This document shows, piece by piece, positions 25,508 to 35,353 of a stretch of DNA of 59,899 bases. The stretch comes from Rothia gullae (GTDB lineage: Bacteria > Actinomycetota > Actinomycetes > Actinomycetales > Micrococcaceae), in the NCBI RefSeq assembly GCF_024294905.1, contig NZ_JANCOC010000016.1, positions 1 through 59,899 on the forward strand, given 5' to 3'. The notes under the pieces are model-generated. The model was given only the letters and a program-made list of their open reading frames with translations, ran no database searches and had not been told where the DNA came from. Position 1 is the stretch's first letter; every line of letters starts with the position of its first letter. A program made the position numbers and the translations under genes.

Positions 25508-25649
25508 TTATTCAGCGGCTTCCAGACGGTTCGCGAATTCGGTGAGGGTTGCATCCTGAGAACCGGCGATCTCCAACAGCAGGCGCATCAGTTGCGCACC
25601 TTCACGGCGAATACGAGGCAACAGATCGGAACGCGCCGAAGAAGAAGTA
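25508..25649 (-). pseudogene. Out-of-frame C-terminal tail of the phosphotransferase
   Basis: In a different minus-strand frame, the codons from about 25649 down to TAA at 25508-25510 read ARSDLLPRIRREGAQLMRLL, then LEIAGSQDATLTEFANRLEAAE. This is a well-formed amphipathic helical end that continues the upstream protein. A 1-base (or 2-base) change within the GAAGAAGAAG/TTCTTCTTC stretch near 25640-25650 would join the two frames. Confidence 0.6.
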
Positions 25650-26912
25650 CAGCTCCAACAGGGCGCACACCGTCACCGCCGTGCACACCGCCAAATCCTC
25701 CGCCAGGTGCTCATCCAGCGGGGCATCCTCAAAGAGGGCAGAGTACAGCGCCGGCAGCGCCTTCTTGCGATCCACCCGGTAGTGCGGGTACTCCGGCGAG
25801 GAGGGGAAGCCCAGCATCGCCTCAACGAAGGGGAAGCCGCGGTGGTGCAGGCAGGTGCCCTCCGCATCGACCATGCGCACCTGCGAGCCGTCCGCCGAAC
25901 CGATCAGCACGTTCTGCGGCGAAAAATCGCCCGAAGAGAGCATATACACCCTGCCGCGGTTGAGCTTGAACTGCTCGGGTACCGGCGGGCGCTTAGTAAA
26001 GAAGGGCTGCAGAACGCGGCGGAAACGGAAGGACAGCTCCTCAACGGCGGCGGGAAGAACGGGCGCGTCCTCATGCGCGGCGGGGCTAGAATCGGGGCTA
26101 GAGTCAGCACCGTGCTCGGGGGAGCACGCCTCATCAGCCACACCGTACAGCTTCTTCAAACCGCGCTCGGCCAAACCCGGCGAGGCAATAGCGCCCGGGA
26201 ACTGCGCCTTGCGGTCGGCACGCGCCAGGTTCAGGCGGTAATCCTCGACCGCCTCGCCCATAATGCCGCTGGCGGCAAGGGAACGGTACGCCTCAATGTA
26301 GTAGTTCAGCGCATCCAGCGCCTGCCGTTCGGTGCCCTCCAGCAGGGCGTGGGCGACCGAATACTGCTCGCCCTCAACGGTTCCGGCGCTCACATCCTCC
26401 AGCGCCAGCACGCGCAGCTCAGGATCCGCGCCGTAAAGCTGGGGGAACAGACCCGGAACCTGCCGGTTCAGCGCCTCCAAACCGTAGCACTCACGCAGGT
26501 ACCCGAAACCGCCCGCGTTCACCGTCGAATCCTTACGGCGGTAACGCTTCACAATAATCGAGGTCGGCAAAGACTGTGTAGACTCGAAAGACTGTGCAGA
26601 CTCGGCGGCAGGCTCATACGCCACACGCACCACAACAGAACGCATGCCGGTGCCCAGAATCTGCACGCGCTCAACCGTGCGGGCAGCCACCTGCTCCAAA
26701 GAATGCGCCCAGCTGAGCAACTGCATCAGAGTCTGACGCATCGAAGCAGAATCAGCGCTCGCCTGAGGCGGCACGGGGGAGTAGGCGGCAATCGCCTCCT
26801 CAATGAGGGTGTTCAGAAGCTCCCCGTCAGGGGCGGGGGCGGAAGAACCGTTCGGAGACAGAGCCGGAAAGTTACTACTAAGGGAAACCTGCATAGAGCC
26901 ATTATCCCCCAT
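25602..26912 (-). CDS. APH-like phosphotransferase, C-terminus frameshifted
   Basis: Protein kinase-like fold enzyme of the aminoglycoside/choline phosphotransferase type; true substrate unknown. Seen: an N-lobe with SIIVKRYRRK (candidate ATP-binding Lys), LRVLALEDVS (hinge), the catalytic-loop equivalent MLSSGDFSPQNVLIG with Asp and Asn but Ser instead of the usual His, and VDAEGTCLHH for the metal-binding Asp. The frame ends after FRSVASYSP, but the expected tail continues in another frame to 25508, so the last roughly 40 residues are lost or the sequence has an error. GATAAT (26901-26906) 6 bases before ATG 26894 suggests a leaderless start 6 codons inside this ORF. It diverges from miaB with overlapping promoters. 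Confidence 0.65.
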   Translation of the reverse strand: MGDNGSMQVSLSSNFPALSPNGSSAPAPDGELLNTLIEEAIAAYSPVPPQASADSASMRQTLMQLLSWAHSLEQVAARTVERVQILGTGMRSVVVRVAYEPAAESAQSFESTQSLPTSIIVKRYRRKDSTVNAGGFGYLRECYGLEALNRQVPGLFPQLYGADPELRVLALEDVSAGTVEGEQYSVAHALLEGTERQALDALNYYIEAYRSLAASGIMGEAVEDYRLNLARADRKAQFPGAIASPGLAERGLKKLYGVADEACSPEHGADSSPDSSPAAHEDAPVLPAAVEELSFRFRRVLQPFFTKRPPVPEQFKLNRGRVYMLSSGDFSPQNVLIGSADGSQVRMVDAEGTCLHHRGFPFVEAMLGFPSSPEYPHYRVDRKKALPALYSALFEDAPLDEHLAEDLAVCTAVTVCALLELYFFFGAFRSVASYSP

Positions 26913-26929
26913 CGGATACCCTATAGGGC

Positions 26930-28444
26930 ATGACTTCGACCCTCAGCGATTCCGCCCAGACCCCCGAAACCAGCCCCCGCACCTACGAAGTGCGCACTTT
27001 CGGCTGCCAGATGAACGTACACGACTCCGAACGAATGTCCGGCCTGCTGGAGGCTAACGGCTACGTTCGCGCTGAGGAAGGCACCCAGCCCGACCTGGTG
27101 GTTTTCAATACCTGTGCGGTCCGCGAAAACGCTTCCAACCGCCTGTACGGCAACCTCGGTCAGCTGGCGCCGGTCAAGCGCGCTCACAAGGGCATGCAGA
27201 TCGCCGTGGGTGGTTGCCTGGCTCAGAAGGACCAGGACGCCATCATTGAGAAGGCCCCCTGGGTTGACGTCGTGTTCGGTACCCACAACATTGGTGCCCT
27301 CCCCACCCTGCTGGAGCGTGCCCGCCACAACCACGAGGCGCAGGCAGAACTGCTTGAATCCCTCGAAGTTTTCCCCTCCACCCTGCCGACTAAGCGCGAC
27401 CACGTGTACTCCGGCTGGGTGTCTATCTCCGTCGGTTGTAACAACACCTGCACCTTCTGCATCGTGCCGTCCCTGCGCGGTAAGGAAAAGGACCGCCGCC
27501 CCGGCGACATTCTCGCTGAGGTTCAGGCACTGGTCGACGACGGCGCTATTGAGGTGACCCTGCTCGGTCAGAACGTGAACTCTTATGGCGTGGAGTTCGG
27601 CGACCGTCAGGCATTCTCCAAGTTGCTGCGTGCCTGCGGCGAGATTGAGGGCCTGGAGCGTGTACGCTTCACCTCCCCGCATCCGGCAATGTTCACCGAC
27701 GACGTGATTGACGCGATGGCTGAGACCCCGAACGTCATGCCCGTGTTGCACATGCCGCTACAGTCCGGTTCTGACAAGGTGCTCAAGGATATGCGCCGCT
27801 CCTACCGTTCCAAGAAGTTCCTGAACATTCTGGACAAGGTGCGCGAGCGCATCCCGAACGCCGTGATTACCACCGACATCATTGTGGGCTTCCCTGGCGA
27901 GACTGAAGAGGACTTCCAGGACACCCTGAAGGTTGTGGAGCAGGCTCGTTTCTCCTCCGCGTTCACCTTCCAGTACTCGATCCGCCCCGGCACCCCCGCG
28001 GCGACCATGGAGAACCAGGTCCCGAAGGAGGTCGTGCAGGAACGCTACGAGCGTCTGATTGCCCTGCAGGACCGCATCGCCGGTGAAGAGAACCGCAAGC
28101 AGCTCGGTAAGACCGTTGAACTGATGGTCGTTGCGGAGGCAGGTCGTAAGGCTGAGCAGACTCACCGCCTCTCCGGTCGTGGCCCGGACCAGCGCCTCGT
28201 GCACTTCTCGGTGCCCGAGGGTTGCGAAACTCCCCGCCCCGGCGACATGGTTACCGTACCGATTACCGAGGCTGGTTCCTTCCACCTGATTTCTGACCCG
28301 ACCGCCGAGCAGTACCAGCTGCGCCGCACCCGCGCCGGTGACGCGTGGGACCGCTCCCAGGCTGACTCTTGCGGTACCGGCACCACCCAGGTGCCCGGTG
28401 CGCCGGTGGGTCTGGGCATGCCGACCATCGGTCTGCGCCCCTAA
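26930..28444 (+). CDS. miaB: tRNA-2-methylthio-N6-dimethylallyladenosine synthase
   Basis: Radical-SAM methylthiotransferase that adds the 2-methylthio group to i6A37 of tRNAs reading UNN codons, acting after MiaA. N-terminal MTTase domain [20 protein letters not shown] with further cluster cysteines at NTCAVRENA and VGGCLAQKD; radical-SAM core [18 protein letters not shown] (CxxxCxxC) near residue 165; C-terminal TRAM domain starting about residue 395. 504 residues. ATG 26930 has no ribosome site; TACCCT (26917-26922) is 7 bases ahead, indicating a leaderless mRNA. miaA follows 84 bases downstream. Confidence 0.97.
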   Translation: MTSTLSDSAQTPETSPRTYEVRTFGCQMNVHDSERMSGLLEANGYVRAEEGTQPDLVVFNTCAVRENASNRLYGNLGQLAPVKRAHKGMQIAVGGCLAQKDQDAIIEKAPWVDVVFGTHNIGALPTLLERARHNHEAQAELLESLEVFPSTLPTKRDHVYSGWVSISVGCNNTCTFCIVPSLRGKEKDRRPGDILAEVQALVDDGAIEVTLLGQNVNSYGVEFGDRQAFSKLLRACGEIEGLERVRFTSPHPAMFTDDVIDAMAETPNVMPVLHMPLQSGSDKVLKDMRRSYRSKKFLNILDKVRERIPNAVITTDIIVGFPGETEEDFQDTLKVVEQARFSSAFTFQYSIRPGTPAATMENQVPKEVVQERYERLIALQDRIAGEENRKQLGKTVELMVVAEAGRKAEQTHRLSGRGPDQRLVHFSVPEGCETPRPGDMVTVPITEAGSFHLISDPTAEQYQLRRTRAGDAWDRSQADSCGTGTTQVPGAPVGLGMPTIGLRP

Positions 28445-28528
28445 AACCTATAACGAACCATGCGCCCTGTTCCTCGGGCTTTTGCCACCACCGCAAGTGG
28501 AGGTGAGGGAACCGGTAGAATGGGGCGC

Positions 28529-29449
28529 ATGACTATCTCCGAAACTCTGCCCGTTATCGCTATTGTGGGCCCGACCGGCACCGGTAAGAGCGCGCTCGCC
28601 ATTGAGCTGGCTCTGCGCCTGAACGGTGAGTGCATTAACGCTGATTCTATGCAGTTCTACCGGGGTATGGATATTGGTACCGCGAAGGTCACCGCGGAAG
28701 AGATGCACGGCGTTCCGCACCACCTGCTGGACATTATGGACGTGAGGGATGAGGCGTCCGTGGCGGAGTTTCAGGAGCATAGCCGTGAGCTGATTGAACA
28801 GATTCGTGCCCGTGGCCGCTACCCGATTCTGGTGGGTGGTTCCGGCCTGTATGTGCGTGCTGCCCTGGATAAGTTGGAGTTCCCCGGCACGGATGCGCGG
28901 GTGCGTGAGCGTCTGGAGGAGCAGGCGCGTACCGAGGGTATTGGCGTTCTGCACGCCCGCCTGGCGGAGGTAGACCCGGAGTCGGCTGCGCGGGTGAAGG
29001 ATGAGCGCCGCATTATTCGCGCCCTGGAGGTGTTCGAGGTGACGGGCCGCCCGTTCTCGGCGTTCATGCCGGTGCGCGAGTACGTGACGGAGAGTATTCA
29101 GATTGGTTTGGATATGGATCGTGCCTTGCTGCACGAGCGTCTGCACCGCCGCGTGGAGCTGATGCACGAGCAGGGTCTGCTCGATGAGATTCGCACCCTG
29201 AATACGCAGGGACTGCAGGAGGGGAAGACCGCCTCCCGCGCGATTGGTTACGCGCAGTTCGCTCGCGCCCTTGAGGATGCGGACTACAGCGTGGAGCAGG
29301 CGATTGAGGATACGACCGTTGCGACCCGTCAGTTTGCGCGCCGCCAGCTGACCTGGTTCCGTGCGGATCCGCGCGTGCAGTGGCTAGATGCGCTCTCACC
29401 CACCCTTGCCGATGAAGCGGAAGCCATCATCCGCGAAAGCACCCGATAA
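28529..29449 (+). CDS. miaA: tRNA dimethylallyltransferase
   Basis: Transfers the dimethylallyl group to A37 of tRNA, making the substrate for MiaB. P-loop [18 protein letters not shown] at residue 9, catalytic [30 protein letters not shown], and the C-terminal [12 protein letters not shown] chose ATG 28529: TAGAAT (28516-28521) lies 7 bases ahead (leaderless pattern) and the P-loop then falls at the usual distance from the N-terminus. The longer frame from 28460 would add 23 non-homologous residues in front of the promoter. 306 residues. Confidence 0.96.
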   Translation: MTISETLPVIAIVGPTGTGKSALAIELALRLNGECINADSMQFYRGMDIGTAKVTAEEMHGVPHHLLDIMDVRDEASVAEFQEHSRELIEQIRARGRYPILVGGSGLYVRAALDKLEFPGTDARVRERLEEQARTEGIGVLHARLAEVDPESAARVKDERRIIRALEVFEVTGRPFSAFMPVREYVTESIQIGLDMDRALLHERLHRRVELMHEQGLLDEIRTLNTQGLQEGKTASRAIGYAQFARALEDADYSVEQAIEDTTVATRQFARRQLTWFRADPRVQWLDALSPTLADEAEAIIRESTR

Positions 29450-29545
29450 GCCACAATAACGAGCCGCCGCCGAACAGATACCCCCTTGAACCGGTCGGCG
29501 CGGTAAAATCATAAACTGACAGGTCACCAACCTTAAGGACAGCAT

Positions 29546-30481
29546 ATGAGCGAGAACCCTTCCATCTGGGGCGAGCTGGCAGGCCTGACCCTCACCAAGG
29601 GTCACGGCACCGGTAACGACTTCATCTTTCTGACGGACGAGAACGCAGAAATTGCCCTCACCCCCGAGCTGGTAGCCCGCGCCTGCGACCGACACTTCGG
29701 CATTGGTGCGGACGGCTTCATTCGTGCTGCCCGCAGCACCGCCTCCCGCGCGGGTCAGAAGCTGCTCGAGGAGCACCCGGACGCTGTCTGGTTCATGGAC
29801 TACCGCAATGGTGACGGCTCTATCGCTGAAATGTGCGGCAACGGTGTGCGCGCGTTCGTGGAGTACCTGCGCACTGAGGGCCTGATTGAGCTTGAGGTGG
29901 GTGAGACCGTCAAGATTGGTACTCGTGCCGGCGTGAAGACTGTGGCGCGCACCGAAGAGGGTTACGCGATTGATATGGGTCCGTGGAGCTTCATTCACGG
30001 TGAGGCTGCCCGTGAGGGTGGCGAGGACTGCCTGGTGTCTGCTCGCGGCCTGAAGACTCCGCGTGCTGGCCTGTCCATTTCGATGGGTAACCCGCACACC
30101 GTGGTGATGCTCGGCTCCGACGGTAAGCTGGACGGCCTGGACCTTCACAGCCTGCCTCAGGTGAGCCCCGCCCCGGTCAACGGTACGAACGTTGAGTTTG
30201 TGGTGCCGGTCGACCTGGACGTTGAGAGCGGCGCGCATGTGGGCGCTATCCGTATGCGCGTACACGAACGCGGCGTGGGCGAGACTCTGTCGTGCGGTAC
30301 CGGCGCGTGTGCGGCGGCTGCGGCGACCCGTTTCTGGGGCGGCGAGGAAGCACCGGATGAGTGGCTGGTTCATGTGCCCGGCGGTACCCTCGCGGTGACT
30401 TTCGTGCTGGGCCCGGACGACCTGGAGCATGTTGTTCTGGCTGGTCCGGCGCAGATGGTTTCGACCGTCGTGCTGCGATAG
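29546..30481 (+). CDS. dapF: Diaminopimelate epimerase
   Basis: Converts LL- to meso-diaminopimelate for peptidoglycan and lysine. The two catalytic cysteines are visible in GSIAEMCGNGVRAF (residue about 95) and ETLSCGTGACAAAAAT (about 250). N-terminal KGHGTGNDFIFL is the substrate-binding start of the family. 311 residues. ATG 29546 follows TTAAGGAC, and GGTAAAAT (29503-29510) supplies a -10 element. It is the third DAP gene in this window; it stands between miaA and a convergent methyltransferase gene. Confidence 0.97.
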   Translation: MSENPSIWGELAGLTLTKGHGTGNDFIFLTDENAEIALTPELVARACDRHFGIGADGFIRAARSTASRAGQKLLEEHPDAVWFMDYRNGDGSIAEMCGNGVRAFVEYLRTEGLIELEVGETVKIGTRAGVKTVARTEEGYAIDMGPWSFIHGEAAREGGEDCLVSARGLKTPRAGLSISMGNPHTVVMLGSDGKLDGLDLHSLPQVSPAPVNGTNVEFVVPVDLDVESGAHVGAIRMRVHERGVGETLSCGTGACAAAAATRFWGGEEAPDEWLVHVPGGTLAVTFVLGPDDLEHVVLAGPAQMVSTVVLR

Positions 30482-30525
30482 CCTGCTGCGGTAGCGAGCA
30501 GTCCTAGACCAGAGATTTTATAGAC

Positions 30526-30586
30526 AAAAGCGGCAGGTGTTTTCTGAGAACACATTCAGAAAACACCCGCCGCTTTTATATTTTTA
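30526..30586. terminator. Strong bidirectional terminator after dapF
   Basis: AAAAGCGGC-GGTGTTTTCTG pairs with CAGAAAACACC-GCCGCTTTT (to 30577), followed by ATATTTTT. It serves dapF and the convergent methyltransferase gene. Confidence 0.9.
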
Positions 30587-30606
30587 AGCAATGAGCGCCA
30601 GAGGTT

Positions 30607-31230
30607 TTAGCCCTCGTAGCGGTGCACCTGCAGAATACGGAAGCCCTTCGAAGTCGCATAGCGCGACACCTCAAACTCGCCGGGGCGCAGCTCCTCAAGT
30701 TGTGCGTCCATCCACTTCTGCAAAGAATCGGAGCCCAGGTTCTTTTGAACCACCAGGTAGGCGTCACCACCGGGTGCCAGGCGAGGCAGCCAAGTCAGCA
30801 GTATTTCGTGCAGAACCTCCTTGCCCACGCGAATCGGCGGGTTCGACCAGATGGTGTCAAAACGCAGTTCGGGGTCAACCGATTCGGGGGTTCCCACGGT
30901 GATGTTCGACAGGCCGAGAGCGGAGGCGTTGCGTTCGGTCAGGCTAATGGAGCGGGAGTTCACATCCACCGCGTGCACCTGCGCCTGCGGTGCGAGCATC
31001 GCCAAAGTCAGGGTAATGGGGCCCCAACCGCAGCCGATGTCGAGCATACGTTCGCCCTGCGGGTCGGGTGCTTCCTGCAGCAAAATAGCGGTGCCCTTAT
31101 CAATACCGGAGGGGCTGAAAATGCCGTTAGCTGTGGTGACGGTGACCTTGCGACCGGCAAGCTCCACCTGCACGGGGCGGGGCTTGAATTCGGTCTCGGG
31201 GGTTTCAGAGAAATAATGCTGCTCGCTCAT
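30607..31230 (-). CDS. RsmC-like class I methyltransferase
   Basis: SAM-dependent methyltransferase of the small MTS domain type, related to 16S rRNA m2G1207 methyltransferase RsmC. 207 residues: YFSETPETEF start, GIFSPSGIDKGT, SAM-binding motif I MLDIGCGWGPITLTLA, VHAVDVNSRS (motif II acidic residue), and the catalytic SNPPIRVGK (NPP motif). The long N-terminal RsmC domain of enterobacteria is absent, as usual in Gram-positives. ATG 31230 has no ribosome site; TACACT (31238-31243, minus strand) is 7 bases ahead, so the mRNA is probably leaderless. rRNA target is inferred. Confidence 0.85.
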   Translation of the reverse strand: MSEQHYFSETPETEFKPRPVQVELAGRKVTVTTANGIFSPSGIDKGTAILLQEAPDPQGERMLDIGCGWGPITLTLAMLAPQAQVHAVDVNSRSISLTERNASALGLSNITVGTPESVDPELRFDTIWSNPPIRVGKEVLHEILLTWLPRLAPGGDAYLVVQKNLGSDSLQKWMDAQLEELRPGEFEVSRYATSKGFRILQVHRYEG

Positions 31231-31373
31231 GCTATCCAGTGTACCGGTAGGACAAGAACCCGCCGCACACGGGCAGAGAATGCGCGGGGCGGGTCAGCAG
31301 CTTGCACGCCCTGAGCGCACAGGCGACCGAACCCCCTACCTGATGCGGGCAACGGCGGTAGAATTAGAGTCGT

Positions 31374-33086
31374 ATGAATTCTAAGAACATCCCCGTATCT
31401 GATACCGAAAAGCTGCCCAGCGATGAGCAGCTGCGCCGCACCGTAGACCGCGTTCTGGGCCGCTCCCAGGCCGCCGCCTCCGTTACTACTTATGACGCCG
31501 CCGGTACCGCGCATCACAGCGATAACTCTTCCAGCGCTCACGGCAACAATGGCCGCCGTGTGCTGGATACTCGCGCGCGTGAAATTTCTGACGTTCAGCG
31601 CGAACATTCCGAATATGACGGTGACCAGGAAGACCTCGCTGAGCGCCGCGCACTGCGCCGTATCGCGAACCTCTCCACCGAACTTGAAGACGTCACCGAG
31701 GTCGAGTACCGCCAGCTGCGCCTGGAGCGCGTGGTGCTGGCTGGCCTGTGGACTGAAGGCACCGTAGAGGACGCGGAGAACTCCCTGCGTGAACTCGCGG
31801 CACTGGCTGAAACCGCAGGTTCCGAGGTTCTGGACGGTTTGGTTCAGCGCCGACTCAAGCCGGACCCCGGCACCTTCCTCGGCTCCGGTAAGGCGCTGGA
31901 ACTCAAGGACATTGTCGAGGCGACCGGCGCCGACACCGTCATTGTCGACTCGGAACTGGCTCCCTCGCAGCGTCGTGCCCTAGAAGACATCGTGAAGGTC
32001 AAGGTCATTGACCGCACCGCCTTGATTCTCGACATTTTCGCTCAGCACGCTAAGTCCCGCGAGGGTAAGGCACAGGTTGAGCTGGCTCAGCTGGAGTACA
32101 TGCTGCCGCGTCTGCGCGGTTGGGGTGCGTCCCTGTCCCGTCAGGCGGGTGGCCGTGCCGCAGCCGGTGAGGGTATCGGTTCGCGTGGTCCCGGTGAAAC
32201 CAAGATTGAGATGGACCGCCGCCGCCTGCGCGCTCGCATGGCGAAGCTGAAGCGTGAGATCGCTGCGATGGCGCCGGCGCGTGAGACGAAGCGCCTGAAC
32301 CGTCGCCGTAACCGTGTGCCTTCGGTGGCTATCGCCGGGTACACGAACGCCGGTAAGTCCTCCCTGCTGAACCGTCTGACCGATGCCGGCGTGCTCGTGG
32401 AGAACGCCCTGTTTGCGACCCTGGACCCGACCGTCCGTAAGGCGCAGACCCCGGACGGTATCGGCTACACCCTCTCTGACACGGTGGGTTTCGTGCGTTC
32501 GCTGCCGACCCAGCTGGTGGAGGCGTTCCGTTCCACCCTGGAAGAGGTTGCTGACGCTGACGTCATCCTGCACGTGGTGGATGCTTCGCACCCGGACCCG
32601 GAGGGGCAGATTCGTGCTGTCCGCGAGGTCATTGCGGAGGTTGACGCCCGCCATATCCCCGAAATCATTGTGCTGAATAAGGCGGATGCCGCCGACCCGT
32701 TCGTGCTGGAGCGTATGCGCCAGCACGAGCCGGAGCACGTGATTGTTTCGGCGCGTACCGGTGAGGGTATTGAGGAGCTGAAGCAGAAGATCGCGGACAC
32801 CATTCCGCGCCCCTCCATTGAAGTGAAGCTGCTGATTCCGTACTCGCACGGCGAGATTATTTCGCGCCTGCACGAGTGGGACGCCGAAATTAAGAGCACC
32901 GATTTCGTATCGGACGGCACCTTCGTGGTGGCTCTGGTCCGTGAGGATGTCGCCTCCGAACTGTCCGAGTATGTGCTGGAAGGCGACCTGCTGGAGGTCC
33001 TGGAAGAGGAACTTGCGGAGGCACACGCCCTGGCTGAAGCGACCGCTTCTGTTTCTGAGCAGCCCTCTACCGCTGAGGCTCTCTAG
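31374..33086 (+). CDS. hflX: Ribosome-associated GTPase HflX
   Basis: GTPase that splits stalled or idle 70S ribosomes under stress. N-terminal HflX domain from about residue 125 (RVVLAGLWTEG..LKPDPGTFLGSGKALEL), coiled-coil linker with GRGAAGEG-like GEGIGSRGPGETKIE, then the G domain: G1 GYTNAGKSSLLNRL, G3 DTVGFVRSLP, G4 NKAD, G5 SARTGEG. 570 residues, with a roughly 100-residue polar N-terminal extension usual in actinobacteria. TAGAAT (31359-31364) lies 9 bases before ATG 31374 and there is no ribosome site. The helicase gene follows after 6 bases. Confidence 0.95.
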   Translation: MNSKNIPVSDTEKLPSDEQLRRTVDRVLGRSQAAASVTTYDAAGTAHHSDNSSSAHGNNGRRVLDTRAREISDVQREHSEYDGDQEDLAERRALRRIANLSTELEDVTEVEYRQLRLERVVLAGLWTEGTVEDAENSLRELAALAETAGSEVLDGLVQRRLKPDPGTFLGSGKALELKDIVEATGADTVIVDSELAPSQRRALEDIVKVKVIDRTALILDIFAQHAKSREGKAQVELAQLEYMLPRLRGWGASLSRQAGGRAAAGEGIGSRGPGETKIEMDRRRLRARMAKLKREIAAMAPARETKRLNRRRNRVPSVAIAGYTNAGKSSLLNRLTDAGVLVENALFATLDPTVRKAQTPDGIGYTLSDTVGFVRSLPTQLVEAFRSTLEEVADADVILHVVDASHPDPEGQIRAVREVIAEVDARHIPEIIVLNKADAADPFVLERMRQHEPEHVIVSARTGEGIEELKQKIADTIPRPSIEVKLLIPYSHGEIISRLHEWDAEIKSTDFVSDGTFVVALVREDVASELSEYVLEGDLLEVLEEELAEAHALAEATASVSEQPSTAEAL

Positions 33087-33092
33087 GGGCGG

Positions 33093-35165
33093 ATGAGCGT
33101 GACCGAGAGCATCAACGCGCCCAAAAATGCCCCGGGAACCGTGCCCGGAACGGCGACCGACGGCACCCGATTCACCGGGCAGGAGCTTGAGACCCTGCCC
33201 GGTGCGAAGGATGCCCTGACCCTGCTGGACGAGGCGGTTGCCGCCACTGGCGGTCAGAATCGTGCCGGTCAGCGCACCATGGTGGCGCATGTGGCGCAGG
33301 CTCTTGAACTGCAGCGTCACCTGCTGGTCCAGGCGGGTACCGGTACCGGTAAGTCCCTGGGCTATCTGGTTCCTGCCCTGGCGAGGGTGGGGGAGTCGGA
33401 CCAACCGATTGTGGTTGCGACGGCGACCCTTGCCCTGCAGGCGCAGATCGTGAACCGCGATATTCCGCGTCTTCTACAAGCGCTGGAGCCGCGCCCGGAG
33501 TCGCAGGCGCAGGTGGCTCTGCTCAAGGGCCGCAATAACTACCTCTGCCTGCACAAGCTGGAGGGCGGCTACCCGGAAGACGAGCCGGATGCTCTCTTTG
33601 ACATGCCATCTTCGACCTCCCGCGTGGGCGAGGAAGTGGTGAGTCTGCGCGAGTGGGCTGACCGCACGGAGACCGGCGACCGTGACGAGCTGAAGCCCGG
33701 CGTCTCTGACCGCGCCTGGGCTCAGGTATCGGTCAGCGCCGCCGAATGTCTGGGTCGCCGCTGCCCGCTGGTGGAGGAGTGCTTTAGCGAAATGGCGCGT
33801 AGCCGTGCCGCTGAGGCTGATATCGTGATCACGAATCACGCCCTGCTGGCGATTAACGCTTTCGAGGGCATGAAGGTTCTGCCCGAACATGAGACGGTTA
33901 TTATTGATGAGGCTCATGAGCTGGTGGACCGCGTGACCGGTGCCGTGTCTGGTTCTTTGACGGTTGCGATGGTTCGCCGTGCGGCGCGTAGCGTGAAGAA
34001 GCATTCGAAGGCTGATTCCGGCGCACTGGAAATGGCTGCCGGCACCCTGGAGACCGCGTTCGAGGGTCTCGCCGAGGGCCTGCTGAAGGGCCTGGACGGT
34101 CGCCTTTTGACCGCTATTTCTGCGGTCAATGATGCCGCCCGAACCACCCTGTCCGATACCAAACCGGACGGTCAGGACGTTGACGCCGGCCTGCAGATGG
34201 CGCGCTCGCGTGTCTCTGAGGTATACGATATGAGTAGCCGCATTCTGGAGGCTTCGGGAGAGCAGGACGTGCTGTGGATTTCTCGTCAGGGTGGCTGGGA
34301 GAACGGCCGCTATGTGGCTGCTTCCGATACTGACCCGGCGACCCTGAACATCGCCCCGTTGAGCGTTGGTCTACAGCTACGTGACGGCCTGTTCGCTGAC
34401 CGCACCGTGATTTTGACGAGCGCGACTCTGACGGTGGGTGACTCTTTTGATGTTGCCGCCGGTGCTCTGGGACTACAGGGCGAGGGCGCGCCGCGCTGGA
34501 CGAGCATCGACGTAGGTTCGCCTTTCGACTACCGCAAGCAGGGCATCATGTACGTTGCCGGGGATTTGAAGCCTCCGGGATTCGGTGTGCATCAGGGCCA
34601 GCTGGAGCGTCTGCGTGAGCTGTGCGAGGCGTCGGAGGGCGGGGCCCTGGGCCTGTTCTCCTCGAAGCGTGCCGCTGAGCGTGCAGCCGAGTACATGCGT
34701 GAGCACAGCGACCTGAACATTCTTCTGCAGGGTGAGTCTTCGCTCAAGGCTCTGGTGGAAGAGTTCAGCGAGGATGTTGACTCATGCCTGTTCGGAACGA
34801 TGACCCTGTGGCAGGGCGTGGACGTTCCCGGTGACTCGTGCCGCCTGGTGGTGATGGACCGCATTCCGTTCCCTCGCCCGGATGACCCGATTGCGCAGGC
34901 TCGTGCGGAGGCGGTGAACCGTCACCGCGGTAATGGCTTTATGGCGGTTTCTGCTCATCACGCGGCGATTCGTATGGCACAGGGCGCGGGTCGCCTGATC
35001 CGTTCGGTGTCTGACCGCGGCGTGGTGGCTGTGCTGGATTCTCGTGTGGCGACTAAACGCTACGGCGGTTTCTTGATGAAGGCGATGCCGCCGATGTGGT
35101 CGACGCAGAATAAGGCAGCCGTGATTGGTGCACTGGCTCGTCTTTCGGCGAGTATTGAGCGTTAG
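33093..35165 (+). CDS. dinG: DinG/XPD-type ATP-dependent DNA helicase
   Basis: Superfamily 2 iron-sulfur helicase (5'-3') that unwinds damaged or structured DNA. Walker A QAGTGTGKSLGYLVPAL near residue 83, motif II IIDEAHELVD (DEAH), and C-terminal motif VI AQGAGRLIRSVSD. Cysteines consistent with the 4Fe-4S ligands are at NNYLCLHK and AECLGRRCPLVEECF. 690 residues. ATG 33093 is 6 bases after hflX, so they form one operon. DinG in enterobacteria is an SOS gene; here lexA lies convergent directly downstream, but no LexA box is visible in front of hflX. Confidence 0.92.
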   Translation: MSVTESINAPKNAPGTVPGTATDGTRFTGQELETLPGAKDALTLLDEAVAATGGQNRAGQRTMVAHVAQALELQRHLLVQAGTGTGKSLGYLVPALARVGESDQPIVVATATLALQAQIVNRDIPRLLQALEPRPESQAQVALLKGRNNYLCLHKLEGGYPEDEPDALFDMPSSTSRVGEEVVSLREWADRTETGDRDELKPGVSDRAWAQVSVSAAECLGRRCPLVEECFSEMARSRAAEADIVITNHALLAINAFEGMKVLPEHETVIIDEAHELVDRVTGAVSGSLTVAMVRRAARSVKKHSKADSGALEMAAGTLETAFEGLAEGLLKGLDGRLLTAISAVNDAARTTLSDTKPDGQDVDAGLQMARSRVSEVYDMSSRILEASGEQDVLWISRQGGWENGRYVAASDTDPATLNIAPLSVGLQLRDGLFADRTVILTSATLTVGDSFDVAAGALGLQGEGAPRWTSIDVGSPFDYRKQGIMYVAGDLKPPGFGVHQGQLERLRELCEASEGGALGLFSSKRAAERAAEYMREHSDLNILLQGESSLKALVEEFSEDVDSCLFGTMTLWQGVDVPGDSCRLVVMDRIPFPRPDDPIAQARAEAVNRHRGNGFMAVSAHHAAIRMAQGAGRLIRSVSDRGVVAVLDSRVATKRYGGFLMKAMPPMWSTQNKAAVIGALARLSASIER

Positions 35166-35230
35166 CTCCGGCAGGCTCCATACCTGGATGTGCCGCCCTT
35201 CCACTTTGGAAGTATCCGTTTTGGAAATAT

Positions 35231-35283
35231 AAAAATCACCCCGGTGATACGTGAACATTCACGTACCACCGGGGTGATTTTTA
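35231..35283. terminator. Bidirectional terminator helicase / lexA
   Basis: AAAAATCACCCCGGTG..TACGTGAA pairs with TTCACGTA..CACCGGGGTGATTTTT around a short loop; about 24 paired bases, A-run and T-run on both sides. Confidence 0.93.
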
Positions 35284-35311
35284 TGTAGAGCTAAGAGCTT
35301 AGCGTTATGTC

Positions 35312-35353
35312 TCTAGAGGCTGCGCAGCACGGTCTAGAGACTGCGCAGCACGG
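35312..35353. repeat. 21-bp tandem duplication across the lexA stop
   Basis: TCTAGAGGCTGCGCAGCACGG (35312-35332) and TCTAGAGACTGCGCAGCACGG (35333-35353) differ by one base. The second copy encodes the end of LexA including its stop; the first lies just beyond it. Confidence 0.9.

Noticed and set aside
25707..26933. 408-residue plus-strand frame opposite the phosphotransferase
   Set aside because: Arg/His/Leu-rich shadow with no domain and no ribosome site.
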